From Sambucus nigra (Eukaryota; Streptophyta; Magnoliopsida; Dipsacales; Adoxaceae): a DNA stretch of 64,000 bases. The DNA is taken from NCBI GenBank assembly GCA_949130495.1, contig OX422221.1, forward strand, positions 29,710,917-29,774,916. Direction: 5' to 3'. Positions 47,980 to 60,969 of this stretch are shown here, piece by piece (positions within the stretch are counted from its first letter, which is position 1; each line of letters opens with the position of its first letter). The notes beneath the pieces were generated by a model, which saw only the letters and a list, made by a program, of their open reading frames with translations, did no database searches and was not told the origin of the DNA. Made by a program: the position numbers and the translations under genes.

Positions 47980-49107
47980 ATGACGCCCATGAGAGAGAGC
48001 AGCTAGGGCAGCAGGGGGAAATGAGACGGGGGAGGCTCGTCAGGAGTAAGAGTTACGGAAGCAACTGCCAAAGATAATTTTGGCAGCACAGGTAACCGAA
48101 CTAATGGCGCAGGCGATTTAAACGACGGTAGTCACAAACGAAAAGGTACTTTCCACGGAATCCACCACAAGTGTTAGTGGTGTCGGATGTTCAGACTCAC
48201 GCAGGGTCGTTGGGGTGCAAATAAGAAAGAGAAGTTATTTTTAGTAGGAACCCACCAGAGTTGCGAGGAGGTTCAGGTGTAGTATTAGCGTGTCAAGGAA
48301 GAGAGGTATCCAGCGTCACCTACGCATGGGAGATTGCGATGGGGTGCAAAAATAAATGCTAACCACTTTTAGTTAGTGGGAGCGGCGCTACAGTGGTGGG
48401 GGTCGATCACCACAGTTGAGGAAAGGGACACACTAGCTACTGCAGAGTTTTGGGTGCGGTTGGACCGCAAGTATTTTTTCCTTCAGCAGTCGAGACCGAA
48501 ATGAGGAGAAAATTTTGTGAGGAGACTCAAAGGGAGACCGTTCAGTGGTCGATTACGAGGAAGATTTCACTCGTTGGCAAATTTTATACCGGATGAGGTA
48601 AGCGAGGAAAAGAGAAAGAAAGCAAAGTTTATGGATGGGTTAGTCTGGAGAATTAGACAACATTTAATTGTTAATTCCGCATTAGTAGGTTATACTGATG
48701 TCATTAACGCAACACTCCGGCACTGTTGGGAATATCGCTTCCACGCGAAGTGGGGATTAGCCAATCGAATGAGGCAGAAGGGAACAATACCAGTGGGGTA
48801 TCCCAGCAGCAGACTGGGGGAGATCAGGGGCAGGATTTTCGGCAGGGAAATCATGCCAAACGATCTAGAACTGGAAGCTATCGGCGGGATGACCAGGAAT
48901 TCCAACAAGGTTGGCATGGAAGGGATCAGTGGCAGGGTGAACATGTTAGAAAGTGTTTCGTTTATGGGAAAAGCGAGACACATGAAGAGATATTGCCTTA
49001 AGCGAGGCAGGGATCAACTACAGGACGAGGTCCTGGATGTACAACAACTAAAGCAAGACACGGGTGCATTCGGGCAGGGAGAAACTCCTCCGGAACCCGA
49101 GAACTAG
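47980..49107 (+). pseudogene. E7 gag remnant (chromovirus type)
   Basis: A Met at 47980 (MTPMRESS) is soon stopped. The frame 48517-49107 keeps the part FIPDEVSEEKRKKAKFMDGL, which resembles the conserved FxPxxVxxExxKxxxFxxGL region of Tekay/Del Gag. Near 48955-49003 the zinc knuckle is split over two frames: KCFVYGK in one and HMKRYC in the other. One Cys is replaced by Tyr. Many lesions make it non-functional. No protease, RT or integrase follows. Confidence 0.7.
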
Positions 49108-49833
49108 CCATTGCAGCTGGGGTATAGAAGTAATTATTTTTACCCTAGGGGCATGGGGTATATTTTTGAGTGACAAAGAGAATGTCATAATATAAGACTT
49201 ATTTTTTCACTAGAGTTCGCAGGTGAGTCAAACTTAGTGGGTGCGTTGGCGGTAGCAGCCATAGCATGTGGGTAAACTTTCCGTAGGGTAGCGGAGTTCC
49301 TTAGTGTTCTTCACGGGAGAGTGGAGGTGTACACTGAGTGATTAGTTGAATTATGCGAGGTATTACTACTTTCGAGAATTATGGGAGTAGGGTTGATAAT
49401 ACTTTTTAAACATCGGCTGGATAGCGATGAAATTTAACTATTGTGAATAGTGGAGTTAAATTTTGGTGTTCACGACACCAAGGTATGGTTGGTACTAGGT
49501 ATCACCGGAGAGGGCGTATAGCCTATATATATGTGGATGTATATATGTTGTATTACGTGGTGTTATAGCACATAGTGAGGTTTTGTGTTCTCACATTTTA
49601 TCCCGGTAAGTGGGGATGTTTAATGAAGTGAATCAGGATGGTTGAATTGATTTTCGAGCAAATAGAGATAGCTCGGGATTTATTTTGCACAAGGACTAGT
49701 GGTAGTAAGGGCGCGGTATTATGTTGTCTTTGGTAGCATAAGGGTAAGCGTATATACAATTGTGTTGAGAGATAAGTATTTATGGGGAGATGTTTGGACG
49801 TAGCACATGGGTTGAGTACCCGGGCAGTAGATA

Positions 49834-49893
<60 letters not shown>

Positions 49894-50207
49894 ATATGAT
49901 TACGGGTTCGAAGTTATATTACGGGTTGCGACTCGCACAGTCGAGTAACTTTCGTGCGGTAGAGCGCGGGGATAGGGTGTATGGGCACCCGGGTTAATTA
50001 AGGCAAAATTTTGTGCGGTTAAGCACGAGTATAGAGTGTATGGGCGCCCTGGTAAAGTTAAATGCATACTTGTGTAACGTATGGTTAGAATCGGATGGGA
50101 TAGATATAGCGGGCTTGGAGGCACTTGACTAGTGAGTAATATGTGAATACTGGAACACTAGGTTTATCTTAATTTCGAGGACGAAATTCCTTTGTAAAGG
50201 GGAAGTA
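49108..50207 (+). other. E7 internal remainder and polypurine tract
   Basis: No gene is seen. A TA run lies at 49831-49890. Two imperfect repeats around TGCGGTAGAGCGCGGGGATA and TGCGGTTAAGCACGAGTATA lie near 49956 and 50016. The AATTTCGAGGACGAAATTCC pol-end remnant is followed by the polypurine tract AAAGGGGAAGTA (50196-50207). Confidence 0.7.
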
Positions 50208-52295
50208 TGTAACACCCCGTATTCTTGTGCATTTAATATTTAATTAATTCGGGATTTTAAATTACTGGTGTGTTGTAATTTTAATTGAATTAATTATGAC
50301 AATATATTTATTTAAATATTAATCGGGAAGTGAATGGTTAATGTTTAGAGAAATTTATTTACTAAGTGAATAGTAATAATTTAATTACGTCATTTCGAGT
50401 ATTAATGACGAGGTATACACTTATCTCAGTCGGGAGTCGGTATAGACAAAATGGGGTGTGAGATAAGGATTTTTATAAATTAATTCGGATGTCAATTCTG
50501 ACTGCGCGGTTGAGGCCGGATGGGTCGAGATAGTCAGAAAAGAGTACCCGAGGGTAGTAATTGGGTCTCGGGATATTTTTGGGCATAGCCGGGCCCACAC
50601 GGGGTGAGTTGGGCCACTTTAATTAAGCCCATTAGGTGAGAAACGGGAATAAGGGTTTTTGACCTAATGGGGAGATTAGGAAATCAGCAGCCATCACAAA
50701 TCTAAGCCTAGGGCTTGAGAGGGAAATTGGGGAAAAGCTTAGCAAAAGCCAAATTGAGGATTTTGGAGCCAAATCGAGGGACTACGCCAACGGAATCAGA
50801 CACTACGAACACTTTCAGGCAAGTGGTTAACTGTTTTGATTCTTAAAGCATGATAATCAATTCATATCATAGTGATGTGGGTATGAAAATTCGTTTTTGG
50901 GTGTAAATGGGTACAAAATGGGGTTTTTGTTTTTGAAATACTTGAATGAGATTTAAAGTAAGATTTAGATGGGTGATTGATATCTGAATATGTATTTACG
51001 ATTTGAACGAGAAATCCAGAACATAAAAGAGTGAAAATCGAATCTGGAAATTGAGATTTAAAACAGATAATTGAATTTTATGGAGAAAGACCCATTTCGA
51101 AAATTATCAGATAATTAGAGGGGTTGATTATCTTAATGATCTCTATGATGAATAGGATGTGGATTAACCATGTGTAGATGATGGGATGATGTAATTAGAG
51201 GTAAATTATGGTTTAAAAACCTTGAAATTCGTTAATGGTGGAAAACAGGGGGAAAGAAGAGCTGTAACGAAGGGGTCGATCGATCGATCGGGGGCATCGA
51301 TCGATCGACGATGGGAAATTCTGGGCAGTTCGGCTTTGGGTGAAATATAAGGGGGAATTAATTATAAAATAATTTCCATACAATTATTAGTGGTAAATAA
51401 TTGTGAAACAAATATTCCTAGCAATTATGGGAGAAAGTAATTGGGACTAGGATGAATTTATGTGGGGCATTTAACGGATGAATTTGAGAGATTTTATTCT
51501 AAAATAGTGAGGTACGGATCAAGTGAGTGAATCCGGGTATATTGGTCATGCGACCCCAAGGTAGTGAATTAAGTTTGGAGATAAACTAAATAATTTTGAG
51601 TCGGGATATAGACTCGGGGAATATTTAATTATGGACCAAGTGGGCGAGTCCGGGCATGTTGATAATTATAGGTAAATATAATTGGAAAAATTGTGGGCGA
51701 AAAATGTGGGAAAGAAATTTTGAGAAGTAAATTGGACCAAGTGAGCGAGTCCGGGTATGTTGGTTAAGTGACATCAAGGCATTAAATTAATTATCGAGAG
51801 AAAATAATTAGTTTGGAGTCGGAACATTGACTCGGGAAATGTTGAGGTACGGGCCAAGTGAGAGAGTCCGGGGATAATGGTTGGGTGACACCAAGTTATT
51901 AAATTAATAAGAGTGATGATTAATTTAATAAGAGTCGGATTGTAGACTCGGGTAGTATTAAATTAATAAGTGTATTAATTAATTTAATTAGAGTCGGTTT
52001 GTAGACTCGGGTAGGATTAAATTAACAAGGGTGTTAATTAATTTAATTAAAGTCGGTTTATAGACTCGGGTATGATTAAATTAATGGGTGTGATAATTAG
52101 TTTAATCAGAATCGGATTGTAGACTCGTGAAGGATACTTATTAATTAATGTGATAATTAATTATATTAGAGTCGGACCATAGACTCGGGAAGAGGATAAG
52201 TTATTAAGTGAGAGAATTAATTACATTGAGTCGGGCCATAGACTCAGGAAATTACAGGCAGTGTATGGGATGTTGAGTACATGGTAAAGCCGGGG

Positions 52296-52367
<72 letters not shown>

Positions 52368-53890
52368 GGTGTAGTGATAGTATATATATATACGTGTATG
52401 TATTGTGTGTGACATTAAATTACAGGCAGTGTACGGGAATTACAGGCAGTGTATGGGATTTTGAGTACACGGTAAAACCGGGGTTCATAATATATATATA
52501 TACGGGTAGTGATAGTATATATATATGTGTATATATTGTGTGTGATAGTAAATATCAGTGACTAGATATTTATTCAATTTAAATACTCTAATGCTATCAA
52601 GGGAGGTTGCGCGATGTGGGTGAATCCCCTAGCTTGAGGAGTAGGGCGAGTATATCCCCAGGTCATAGCGTCCGGTACATGGGTGAGGAGATTATCTCAC
52701 TTTCAGGAAGGAATATGACTACCTCCACTTCGTTTATATTTTGGTCCAAGTTGGTGAGCGATTCTAACTTGGGGAAGCTAGGTTTTGTGAGCACACCTAG
52801 TGAGATAGCATTCTAGAGGGAATCATCCGGTGAGGGTATACTCGGAAGGATGGATACACGTATTATTTATGTGTGGATGTTAGTAAAGGTACGTATAATA
52901 TGGTAGTAAATATTATATGTAGGTGATAATATAGTGTGTGATGTATTTACCTTATATAACTCGGGTTACAGTTATATGCTGTTAATTAATGAGAAATTAA
53001 TTAAGTATTCATTTGTGGGAATAATACAGTGTGTGATGTATTTACTTTATATAACTTGTGAGACGGTTATATGCTACTATTTAAGAGAAATTAATTAAGT
53101 TAATTGTAAGATAACTTATAATTCAAGAATCATTATACTCGGGTTAGAGTAGTATGGCAAGGGAAGGTTATACCAGGACTTGTTGGACGGGGTAGCACAA
53201 CTAGGTGGGGTTAAGGTAACCGGTAGGTGTGCACAATAGTGGAGGGGTGAGATTGTCCACAAGGGAGTGCGACACTAACTTAAATATGAAGCGCATTAAT
53301 GCATTTTAAATTACTGCAGTTAATTCACTTGCTAAATATTTTCAAAATGTTTTGGGTTCTAACCCTTTCTATAAAACTATTTTCAAAACCTTTTAGGTGT
53401 CCAGCCACAGGGACGCCAGGATTGATATTCCATTCCAGGGACACGGAGCTGCGGCATATGTGGATGCTAGCAGGAGTTTGGATTAGACGCATCATTCATT
53501 CATTCCTAGAGTAGGAATCTTGTATCAGTTTCAGTTTTATTTGGGGCTTGTAGCCCAGACTTCTCGGTACAGTTTTCAGGTGTAATTTATTCAGGTGTTG
53601 AATATTTGTATTTGGATTGTTTATTTGGTGGCCGGTGATTTATTCGGCAAGTTGTGTAATTATTATTCTATTTACTTTCATTCAGCTGTGTGAATGGTTT
53701 ATATTTTAATTCCGCATGTACTGTTTTGTTAAATTAAAATGTTAAAATTGGCACCAGTTTTTGGAATACTAGGTGGTTAGTAAGTTTTAAAAAGTTTTCG
53801 ACAGTGATGCTAAGGATGATCCAACTGGGATTCCTGTTTTAATTTGGTATAGGACTGATCACCCGGTATTTTATTAGGCGGGGTGTCACA
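50208..53890 (+). repeat. E7 3' LTR (3683 bp)
   Basis: Almost the same sequence as 44137-47793, with an expanded TA run at 52301-52365. It ends GTCACA directly before ATAGT. Confidence 0.93.
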
Positions 53891-53895
53891 ATAGT

Positions 53896-54509
53896 TAGAA
53901 TCTGAAATGATTGAGATGGGTGAAATGGGGGAGGGGGGCTCGTCGCACAACTCGGGAAAAAAATTTGGTGAGAGAGGAGAGACCGGATTAGAGTATTCAT
54001 ATTCATATTCGTATTCGTATTCGTATTTGTTTAGAGATAGAGTAATAAAAAATGGATGTTCCACGTGGCACTTTGTGAGAGTTAAAGAATTGATTATAGG
54101 ATTGCAGTTTGTAGAGCGTTTTATAATAGAGAATAGATATATGCTCGTCTATATATGTGTCATTTCTTTTTTTGTTTGTTTATATATTACCTTATTTTTT
54201 TAATTTTTAATTTTAATTTTATATTTATATGTTCAAGAATAACGATTCGAGTCTCAATAAAATATTCCAAGTCATCTCTCAAATGAGTGAAGGCTACATT
54301 AAAATATTGTACCTTTTTACATTAATAATGACACTGCACAATATTTTAAGGGTATGCGGTTTGGGGTTGTATTTGGGATTCATAGCATTATTTTTGAGTG
54401 TTTTATATAATTTATATTACACTACTACACAAACCCATATATATATACACAAACTATATATGCATACACACAGACTTGAATATATATATATATAAAAGAG
54501 TAATTTTTC
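53896..54509. other. Unassigned sequence with hexamer microsatellite
   Basis: Right flank of E7. ATTCAT/ATTCGT is repeated about six times at 53995-54030. A frame at 53907-54203 crosses the repeat and is not supported as a gene. Confidence 0.5.
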
Positions 54510-55516
54510 TGACATTGCTCATAGTTTAGGCCTTTTTATATTTTATGCTAGTTAGGAATATCCCGTTATAAACCGTCACATACTGTCATGACAAACCGAC
54601 TCCAACATTCAAGACTTCCCTACATTCCACAAAGTTATAAAACAATTGGTGTTTAAAATTATTCATAAATTGTATTTGGGATGTTTATTTTTATAAAAAT
54701 CGAGGCTAGATTTAATTTAAATTTTTTTAATAACCCCGTTTAAACGAGATCAGCATCTCGTTCGAACAAATTTTCCTTCTCATCAGAAGGGTCATTTGAT
54801 CTTATATCGAACAAACATCCAACGAGAGCTTTCTATTTGAATTCGTTTGAAACTCGTTAGTAGTTAGTTCAAACAAGATTGGAGTCTCGTTCGAACGAAA
54901 TATGTTTTCATTAAAACGAAATGCCTTTCCTATTCGAACGAGCTTCAATTTCGTTCGAACGAGCCGTCTCCTCGAATTTTGTATACGACCTATAAATATC
55001 TGTTTCGTCTTCAAATTTCATGAGACTTTTGCAAAAGCAATTTCTGCATATCTGTTGCAAAATTTTTCAACATTTTTATTTACAAACTATCTTTTGATTA
55101 AAAAACACTTCCCCAAATATATTTTGTGATTCGAGTTTTAACCTTAGTTGAGTTATGGAGAGATCATCTCTATGGATGATTTGTGAACTCGGAAGGATCA
55201 CGACTGAAGACTGAAGGCTGATTGGTGGGTACCGAGGGTGGATTGCTGCATGTGGACTGCTCAGGAATGAGTAGTATTCTGTAGAGATTCTACGAAGATT
55301 GCATGTTATACTTATGGATGTATCAAGTAGTATTGTAAGTCGACTTTTTTATAAAGTTTCTAAAGTGCTGATTTAAAAGGTTTTTCCCTGAAAAGGGATT
55401 TTTCCTTAGTTACCGTGAGATTGCATATTTTATTTATCTATTTTGTCACTTAAATGCATGTTTTAGGATAATAAGATAAAATTGGATTTGTGATTTGACA
55501 TTTAATTACTCTAACA
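54510..55516 (+). repeat. E8 5' LTR (left end uncertain)
   Basis: It ends CTCTAACA just before the primer site. It has a TATA-like CCTATAAATATC near 54989 and many TCGTTCGAACGA-type words at 54740-54965, like the E1 and E4 LTRs. The R/U5 block ATGGAGAG to GGTACCGAGG is near 55155. Confidence 0.65.
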
Positions 55517-55627
55517 AATTAGTATCAGAGAAGGTTACGCAAAAATACCGTGTGATATTTTTTCGCAATGTTTTTCCTTTGATATCATTTTTTTTAAAAT
55601 TATTGATCTTGAAAAGGCCGGATTTTA

Positions 55628-57490
55628 ATGGATAATTTGTATAATCGAATGCCCATCTTTGATGGTTCCAACTATGCATATTGGAAAGCTAGGATGAGTA
55701 CAACTTTAAAAGTAATTGATGAACGTATTTGGTTAGTTTGTGAAAGAGGGTGAACTCCTCCCACAGTCACTGTTGACAATGTCGTTGGCCCTAAACCTTT
55801 CTCTTAATGGACAGAGGACGACTTCAAGTGGAGTAATTTTAACTCTCACCGCCTTAGTTCTATTTCTAGAACCGTCATTCTTGACAAGTTATGTCGCATC
55901 ATGATGTGCACCATGTTTAAATAAGCTTAGGATACTCTCTAGCTCACTCATAAGGGGTACCAACACTGTAAAGAAAATTTTGATGAGTTTTATGCGTGTT
56001 TGTCAAACATAGTTAATTCTAGTTTTAATTTGGGTGAGAATATTCCTGAGACAAGAGCTGTGAAGAAAATTTTGAGGTTGCTCCCTGCCCCCTTTATTCC
56101 TAAGGTAATTGTTTTTAATTCATTAGGGATCCTAGACACTCTTAGGATAGAAGAACTTATAGGAGATCTTCAAACATATGAGATTGATATGTTCCCTAAA
56201 ACTATTAAACCTAAGGATGTTGGGATTACTTTAAAGACTTAAGCTAAGAAAAGGAAGAAAGAAAAAATTTGCGAGTCCGAATCTGAGGTTGATCTTGATT
56301 TGGATGACTTGGCCCTTTTGGTAAAAAAATTCAGAAAGTTTCTCAAATTTTCAAAAGAAAATTCGTCCAAAGAATAAATTTTTGAGAAAAATAAAAATAA
56401 GAATGAGGGAACGAGTGGGGTATAGAAAGAGGAAGAGATTAGGTGTTATGAGTGTGTAGGTAAAGGGAACAAAGCACATGAGTTTCCCACTAGGCTTAAG
56501 AGAACGGACAAGAAAGTTGCGAATGAAGCCACTCTTAACGATAGTGACGTCGAGTCGATTGATTCAGGGGGGGAATCACCATATGAACCATTCGTTGTGT
56601 TCATGGCTAGTTACGTTAGCACATCTAGTTTGTCCCACACCGATGCGGATACATATAAATGTGAAAGCCATGATAATGTTTCGAGCCATTCCGGAGAGAG
56701 TGAGGATGAGATTATGAGTGAGGGAGAAGGTGTACTCCAAAACGCATATAGTGATCTTTACACCGATACCTTGGAAAAAAATTCTAAATAAAAATTTGTC
56801 TCTTAGGGTGTTAGATTTGGAGAAAGAAGTGAAAGTTTTGAGAGAGTGTGACGTGTCGGTAAGTCAACTCGAAAAGGTGAAGATTTATTTATGTGAGCAA
56901 TTAATTATTTTAGGTAGGGAAAAGAACGTATTTACCAACAACGTGGCTTATCTTATGAGAGATCTTCAATCTTCATTGCAGACTCGTGAAAAACTTGAAT
57001 TTCGTGTATCCTAACTCGAGAGTGATCTTGAATGTGCCCGGGAGGTCAAGGTCACTTTAGAAGACACATCTAAGAAGGTTGGAAAGATGCTCCTTGGTCC
57101 CGCGTTAGGTAATGTTGATAGGAAAGGAATAGGTTATGACGGTGCATCCACTTCCCATGCCACACCCAAACCCTTTCTCGAGTTTGTGTTGGATCCATAT
57201 GGCCCTCGACCTAACCCACCTAGAAGAGCTCGTCCTAGACATTTTGAGAAAGGTAGACCCAAGTCCATGTATATTTTCACCCACTGCAAATAAAGAGGTA
57301 ACCTTAGAGAGTATTGTTTTAAGCTAAGGAGAGTGTCTTATAAGTATGCCCCTCAATATGCTGGCACACGAGTTCCAACACGAGTTCTCGCACGCACTCC
57401 CACACATGTTACTCTACATGCACCCACACATCACTTAAGAGATTTTGAGAGTTTTCAAGAGCAAGTAGAGTATTTAGTCAAGACTTCATA
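55628..57490 (+). pseudogene. E8 gag remnant
   Basis: It starts MDNLYNRMPIFDGSNYAYW at 55628, and is stopped near 55753. A deletion lies inside the Gag domain near 55970. The same frame resumes at 56000 (NSSFNLGENIPETR) and continues to 56791. The coiled coil then continues in another frame (56718-57014). Both knuckles are damaged: CYECVGKGNKAHEF (about 56445) lost His and Cys, and THCK-stop-RGNLREYC (about 57280) lost Cys and His. Layout is otherwise as in E4. It is a pseudogene. Confidence 0.78.
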
Positions 57491-57639
57491 AAATTTGATG
57501 GAGGTATGTAATAGGATGTAATCTCCTTTGGAGAAAACCTTCGGGCCTAATGATTGAGGTTGCAACTTGTTACTAGAATAGGGTATTTTCCATTATCATA
57601 TTGTATATCCCTATTTCTAGTGTGTACTATCATTATTTG

Positions 57640-58132
57640 TGTTGATACGAAAATTAGTCAGCAGACATGGACCAATTATATAAAGACACATGTCATCTTA
57701 CGTGGAAAATACATATGTTCACCAAGCTACTTAACATGCCGAGCTACTTAGCATGTCGAGCTACATAGCGTGCCGACCTACTCAGCATGCACAACATCTG
57801 GCTGGGAAGATCAAGCGATAATTGTACATTCAATGAACATTAGATTTAATGAACATTCTTATTGTACAGATGTATATGTCTATTAAACAACGACATATCG
57901 TCTATTCCTACTAATAGCCCCAAGGCTATAAATACATTGTAACACCCTCCATAAAAGGTTAATTAATCTCTTGTAATCATCATCAAGATTAAGGCAAACA
58001 TCTGCAATACAAAATAGTGGACGTAGGCCATTTTCATAAGGTTGAACCACTTTAAAACTCCTTTGTCTCATTTCTTTATTTTTTTTATCTGTGATTAATT
58101 AATTGGATCGAATCTAGTTTTTTACATCAACA
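57640..58132 (+). repeat. E9 5' LTR (493 bp)
   Basis: It starts TGTTGAT and ends ATCAACA, a 7-bp inverted terminus. A TATA-like GCTATAAATA is at 57925-57934. Four 17-bp repeats (AGCTACTTAGCATGTCG type) lie at 57725-57792. Confidence 0.8.
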
Positions 58133-58134
58133 GA

Positions 58135-58152
58135 TTGGCACCGTCTGTGGGA
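58135..58152 (+). promoter_or_regulatory. E9 primer binding site
   Basis: TTGGCACCGTCTGTGGGA lies two bases after the LTR. It resembles the TTGGCGCCGTCTGTGGG signature of plant Tat elements, with one change. Confidence 0.75.
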
Positions 58153-58193
58153 AACGACTATACGTAGCGTTTTTCACTAAAAACTCATCACTA

Positions 58194-59894
58194 ATGGCTG
58201 AGATCCTAGAATCCAGTAACCGGAACAATACCGGGGTTCCTCTAAACCCCTCTGTTCCTCCAACTATCTATCAAATTATAGGAATAGCAGCCAACTTAGC
58301 CCAAGGGCAAACGGCTATATAAGAAACCATGCAACAACTCATTGAGACTGTTCTTAATGGATCATCTGCCTAGTCAGGTCAACGAAGCGTTCCGAGAAAC
58401 ACCCATCTGCCATCTTCAAGAACCAGATGTACACTATTCCCGAATGTTTCACAGCCTAGGCGCAGTGATTCTCGTCATATTGAGAGGTCCAATGATCCTT
58501 CATATCAACATGAACGGACTTCATCTATAAGAGCTACTGATTCTCGACAAAATGTTGCCTTAACTCCTGAGCAAACAAGAATTTTAGAGAGGTTAAGAAG
58601 AGTCTCTCCCTTTGACCATTTGGGCCCTAGGAGGAATAGAAGTCCCCCTGGGATTGCGTCGAGGAATTCTCAATGACCAATCGAGCTAAGGGAGGGTTCT
58701 GCCCAATCACGCCCAACAACTCGTAATAAAAGATCCCAAGAGGAGAATTCAGTGCACTTGGTTGCTCGGGAAAATAGGCCTGAGGCTAGGAATGATGTGT
58801 GGAAGGGTTCCATTAAGAGATTGGAAGACCGGCTAGTGGAAATGGCTAAGGATAAGAATCCTCTCCAAAGAACTTTTGTCCAAGGATCACCTTTCGTATA
58901 GACAATAGTGGATTTTCCCACACCATCAAAGTTTAAAGCTCCGGTAGTGATGCCTAAATATGATGGAAAAACTGATCCCGTCCTCCATATAGAGCAGCAC
59001 CAAGTTGCTGCTGATATCTACGCGGTCCTTGATGAGATGAGGTACAGGGAATTATCAGGAATTATCAATAGGTCAACCCAGATATGGTACCACAGCCTTC
59101 CTCGGGGCAAGATTGCTACTTTCCATCAGCTGACAGAGCTCGGTGCAAAGCCGGTTAAGAGAATAGCACACCTACTGAGTGCGAGGCAAAAAATAAGAGA
59201 AAGTACTAGGGATTACATTACTCGTTTTAATAATGAGAAACTTGAGGTGATTGACTACGAGGAGAAGACAGTAATAACAGCTCTGATGAGTGGTCTGTTA
59301 CCTGACAAATTATATTATACGTTGGCCAAAGATCCCCCCAAATCCATGGCAGAACTGATGGAAAAAACAGCTAAGATCATGAACGCCGAAGAGGCTATGG
59401 TTGCGAAGAAGAATGCTGACACTAAAGGAGAGACCAAGGATGAAGGTACAGTGGGGAAGAAGTATAAAAAGCACAATGGGAATGGCAAGCGACCAAAAGG
59501 CAAGGAGGCATTCGAGCAGTTGAAGAAGTATGGGAATTACACTCCTTTAAAGGTGGACATAAACCATATTCTGGAGGAGATCAAGAACAACGAGGAGCTA
59601 ACTTGGCCGGAGAAAATGAGGACAGAACTCGATAAAAGGGATAAGTCCAAATATTACGAGTTCCATAGAGATCATGGCCACACGACCAAACGCTGCATAG
59701 CTCTTCAGAATGAGATCGAAGCACTCATTAGGCGAGGAAAATTGAGTAAGTTTATTGATCGCCAGAATGGTGGAAAGACTAACGAGAGAGGAAGACAAAG
59801 GTCCAAATCTCCTCGCCGAACAAGAGATAACAAAAAGAGAGACCATGAAGACGATCCATATGATGACCCCGACCTCCTTAAAAAGCCAAGGTAA
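58194..59894 (+). pseudogene. E9 gag (Tat type)
   Basis: One frame runs from Met 58194 (MAEILESSNRNN) to 59894 with a few in-frame stops before 58908; after that 328 codons are open. The Gag domain has VMPKYDGKTDPVLHIEQ and TRDYITRFNNEKLEV, typical of Tat/Ogre Gag. The zinc knuckle reads YYEFHRDHGHTTKRC (near 59655); its first Cys is Tyr. A basic Arg/Lys-rich C-terminus follows. It would form particles and bind RNA, but is inactive through stops. Confidence 0.83.
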
Positions 59895-59942
59895 CCTGAG
59901 TGTGAGGTATTCTGAATCCACTTTGGATCATTTGAATGTAAT

Positions 59943-60263
59943 GTGATTACAGGTAGAGATGCAGGAGGTGGAGATCAGACTGCTGAAAGAAAAGCTTACC
60001 TCAATGAGTCCCAAGCTTGTTCTTATATACAATACATAAATTTAGTCAAAGACGATCGCTCGAGGAAGGTGAAAAAAGACAAATTAGTTATCGGTTTCTC
60101 CAAAGATGATCTTACCGGAGTACTGTATCCTCACGACGACCCCTTGGTAGTCAAGATGAGAATGAAGGATGTGGTGATTTCACATGTATTGGTAGATAAT
60201 GGTAGCTCTGTAGACATCATGTTCTACCCCTATTTTGATAGTTTGAATTTAAATCTAGCCTAA
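59943..60263 (+). pseudogene. E9 protease, truncated
   Basis: KDVVISHVLVDNGSSVDIMF is the aspartic protease active-site region; D-N-G-S is a common Tat form. The frame stops at 60261-60263 (LNLNLA). Sequence then passes within about 100 bp to RNase H, so the protease C-terminus and the whole RT are missing. Confidence 0.75.
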
Positions 60264-60363
60264 TTGGAGCCATATCACAGGCCCCTCCTCGGTTTTATAG
60301 GCGACAAATAAGAGGAAGTGTCAAATATTCCATCAGGGAACCTTATCAGATCAAGGGTTTGAT

Positions 60364-60774
60364 AATGGTATACCTGTGTGGAACTTGTATGTTGATGGCT
60401 CTTCATGTGCCACGAGCAGTGGAGCCAAAATAATTTTAAACAGCCCTCATGGAGTGGATATCGAATATGCTCCACGCTTTCAATTTAAAGCTTCCAACAA
60501 TGAGGATGAATACGAGGGTATGATCGTGGGCCTCAGTTTAGCAAAAATAATTCATGTAGTGCAAGTCACCGTGTTTAGTAATTCCCAATTAATTATAAAT
60601 CTGACTCTGGGATTATATGCAGCGAAGGGAGACTTCATAACAAGGTACCATGCCAAAGCTATGGAGATTGGGTCCACTTTTATAGCGGTCCAGTTAATCA
60701 AAATACCAAGATGGGAGAATGCGAGAGCTGACGCACTAGCTCGGTTAGCCTCAGCTACTCGTACAGAGTTATGA
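60364..60774 (+). pseudogene. E9 Tat-type RNase H
   Basis: WNLYVDGSSCATSSGAKIIL, then NEDEYEGMIVGLSLA, VFSNSQLIIN and ENARADALARLAS. These are the four acidic positions of the RNase H that Tat elements carry between RT and integrase. The third acidic residue is Asn here (FSNSQL for FSDSQL), so activity would be lost. The frame is open to the TGA at 60772-60774 and is the same frame as the integrase. Confidence 0.82.
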
Positions 60775-60969
60775 AGAACGATTCCTATCGAGATATTGGT
60801 AGAATGGAGCATATATGAAGATTTAATGGTGAAGTTTATTGCCCTAGATATGGGACCATAATGGATGGACCCCATCAGGGCCTATATTGAATAAGGAGTC
60901 ATACCAACTGACCAACTTACGTCCAAGAGGCTGTAGTTTAAAGCTGCTTGATACGTACTGAATAATGGC

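Larger units (their letters stand above)
44137..53890 (+). mobile_element. E7: long-LTR gypsy derivative (LARD-like, Tekay type)
   Basis: LTRs of 3657 and 3683 bp (TGTAACACCCCGTATT to GGCGGGGTGTCACA) enclose only 2414 bp. The flanks are ACAGT (44132-44136) and ATAGT (53891-53895), a 5-bp TSD with one change. An iMet primer site follows the 5' LTR. Gag remnants and the TTCGAGGACGAAATTCC end-of-pol signature (about 50174-50190) suggest a Tekay/Del chromovirus whose pol was deleted. LTRs differ by about 1% by eye, with the main length difference in a TA run. Confidence 0.9.
54510..57550 (+). mobile_element. E8: 5' half of a Sirevirus-like copia element
   Basis: A degenerate LTR, a mutated primer site (TAGTATCAGAG near 55520) and gag are present. 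Sequence related to E1 and E4 stops near 57550, before the protease. E9 begins at 57640. Bases 57551-57639 are unassigned. The left LTR boundary is a guess from length and a TG start. Confidence 0.7.
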
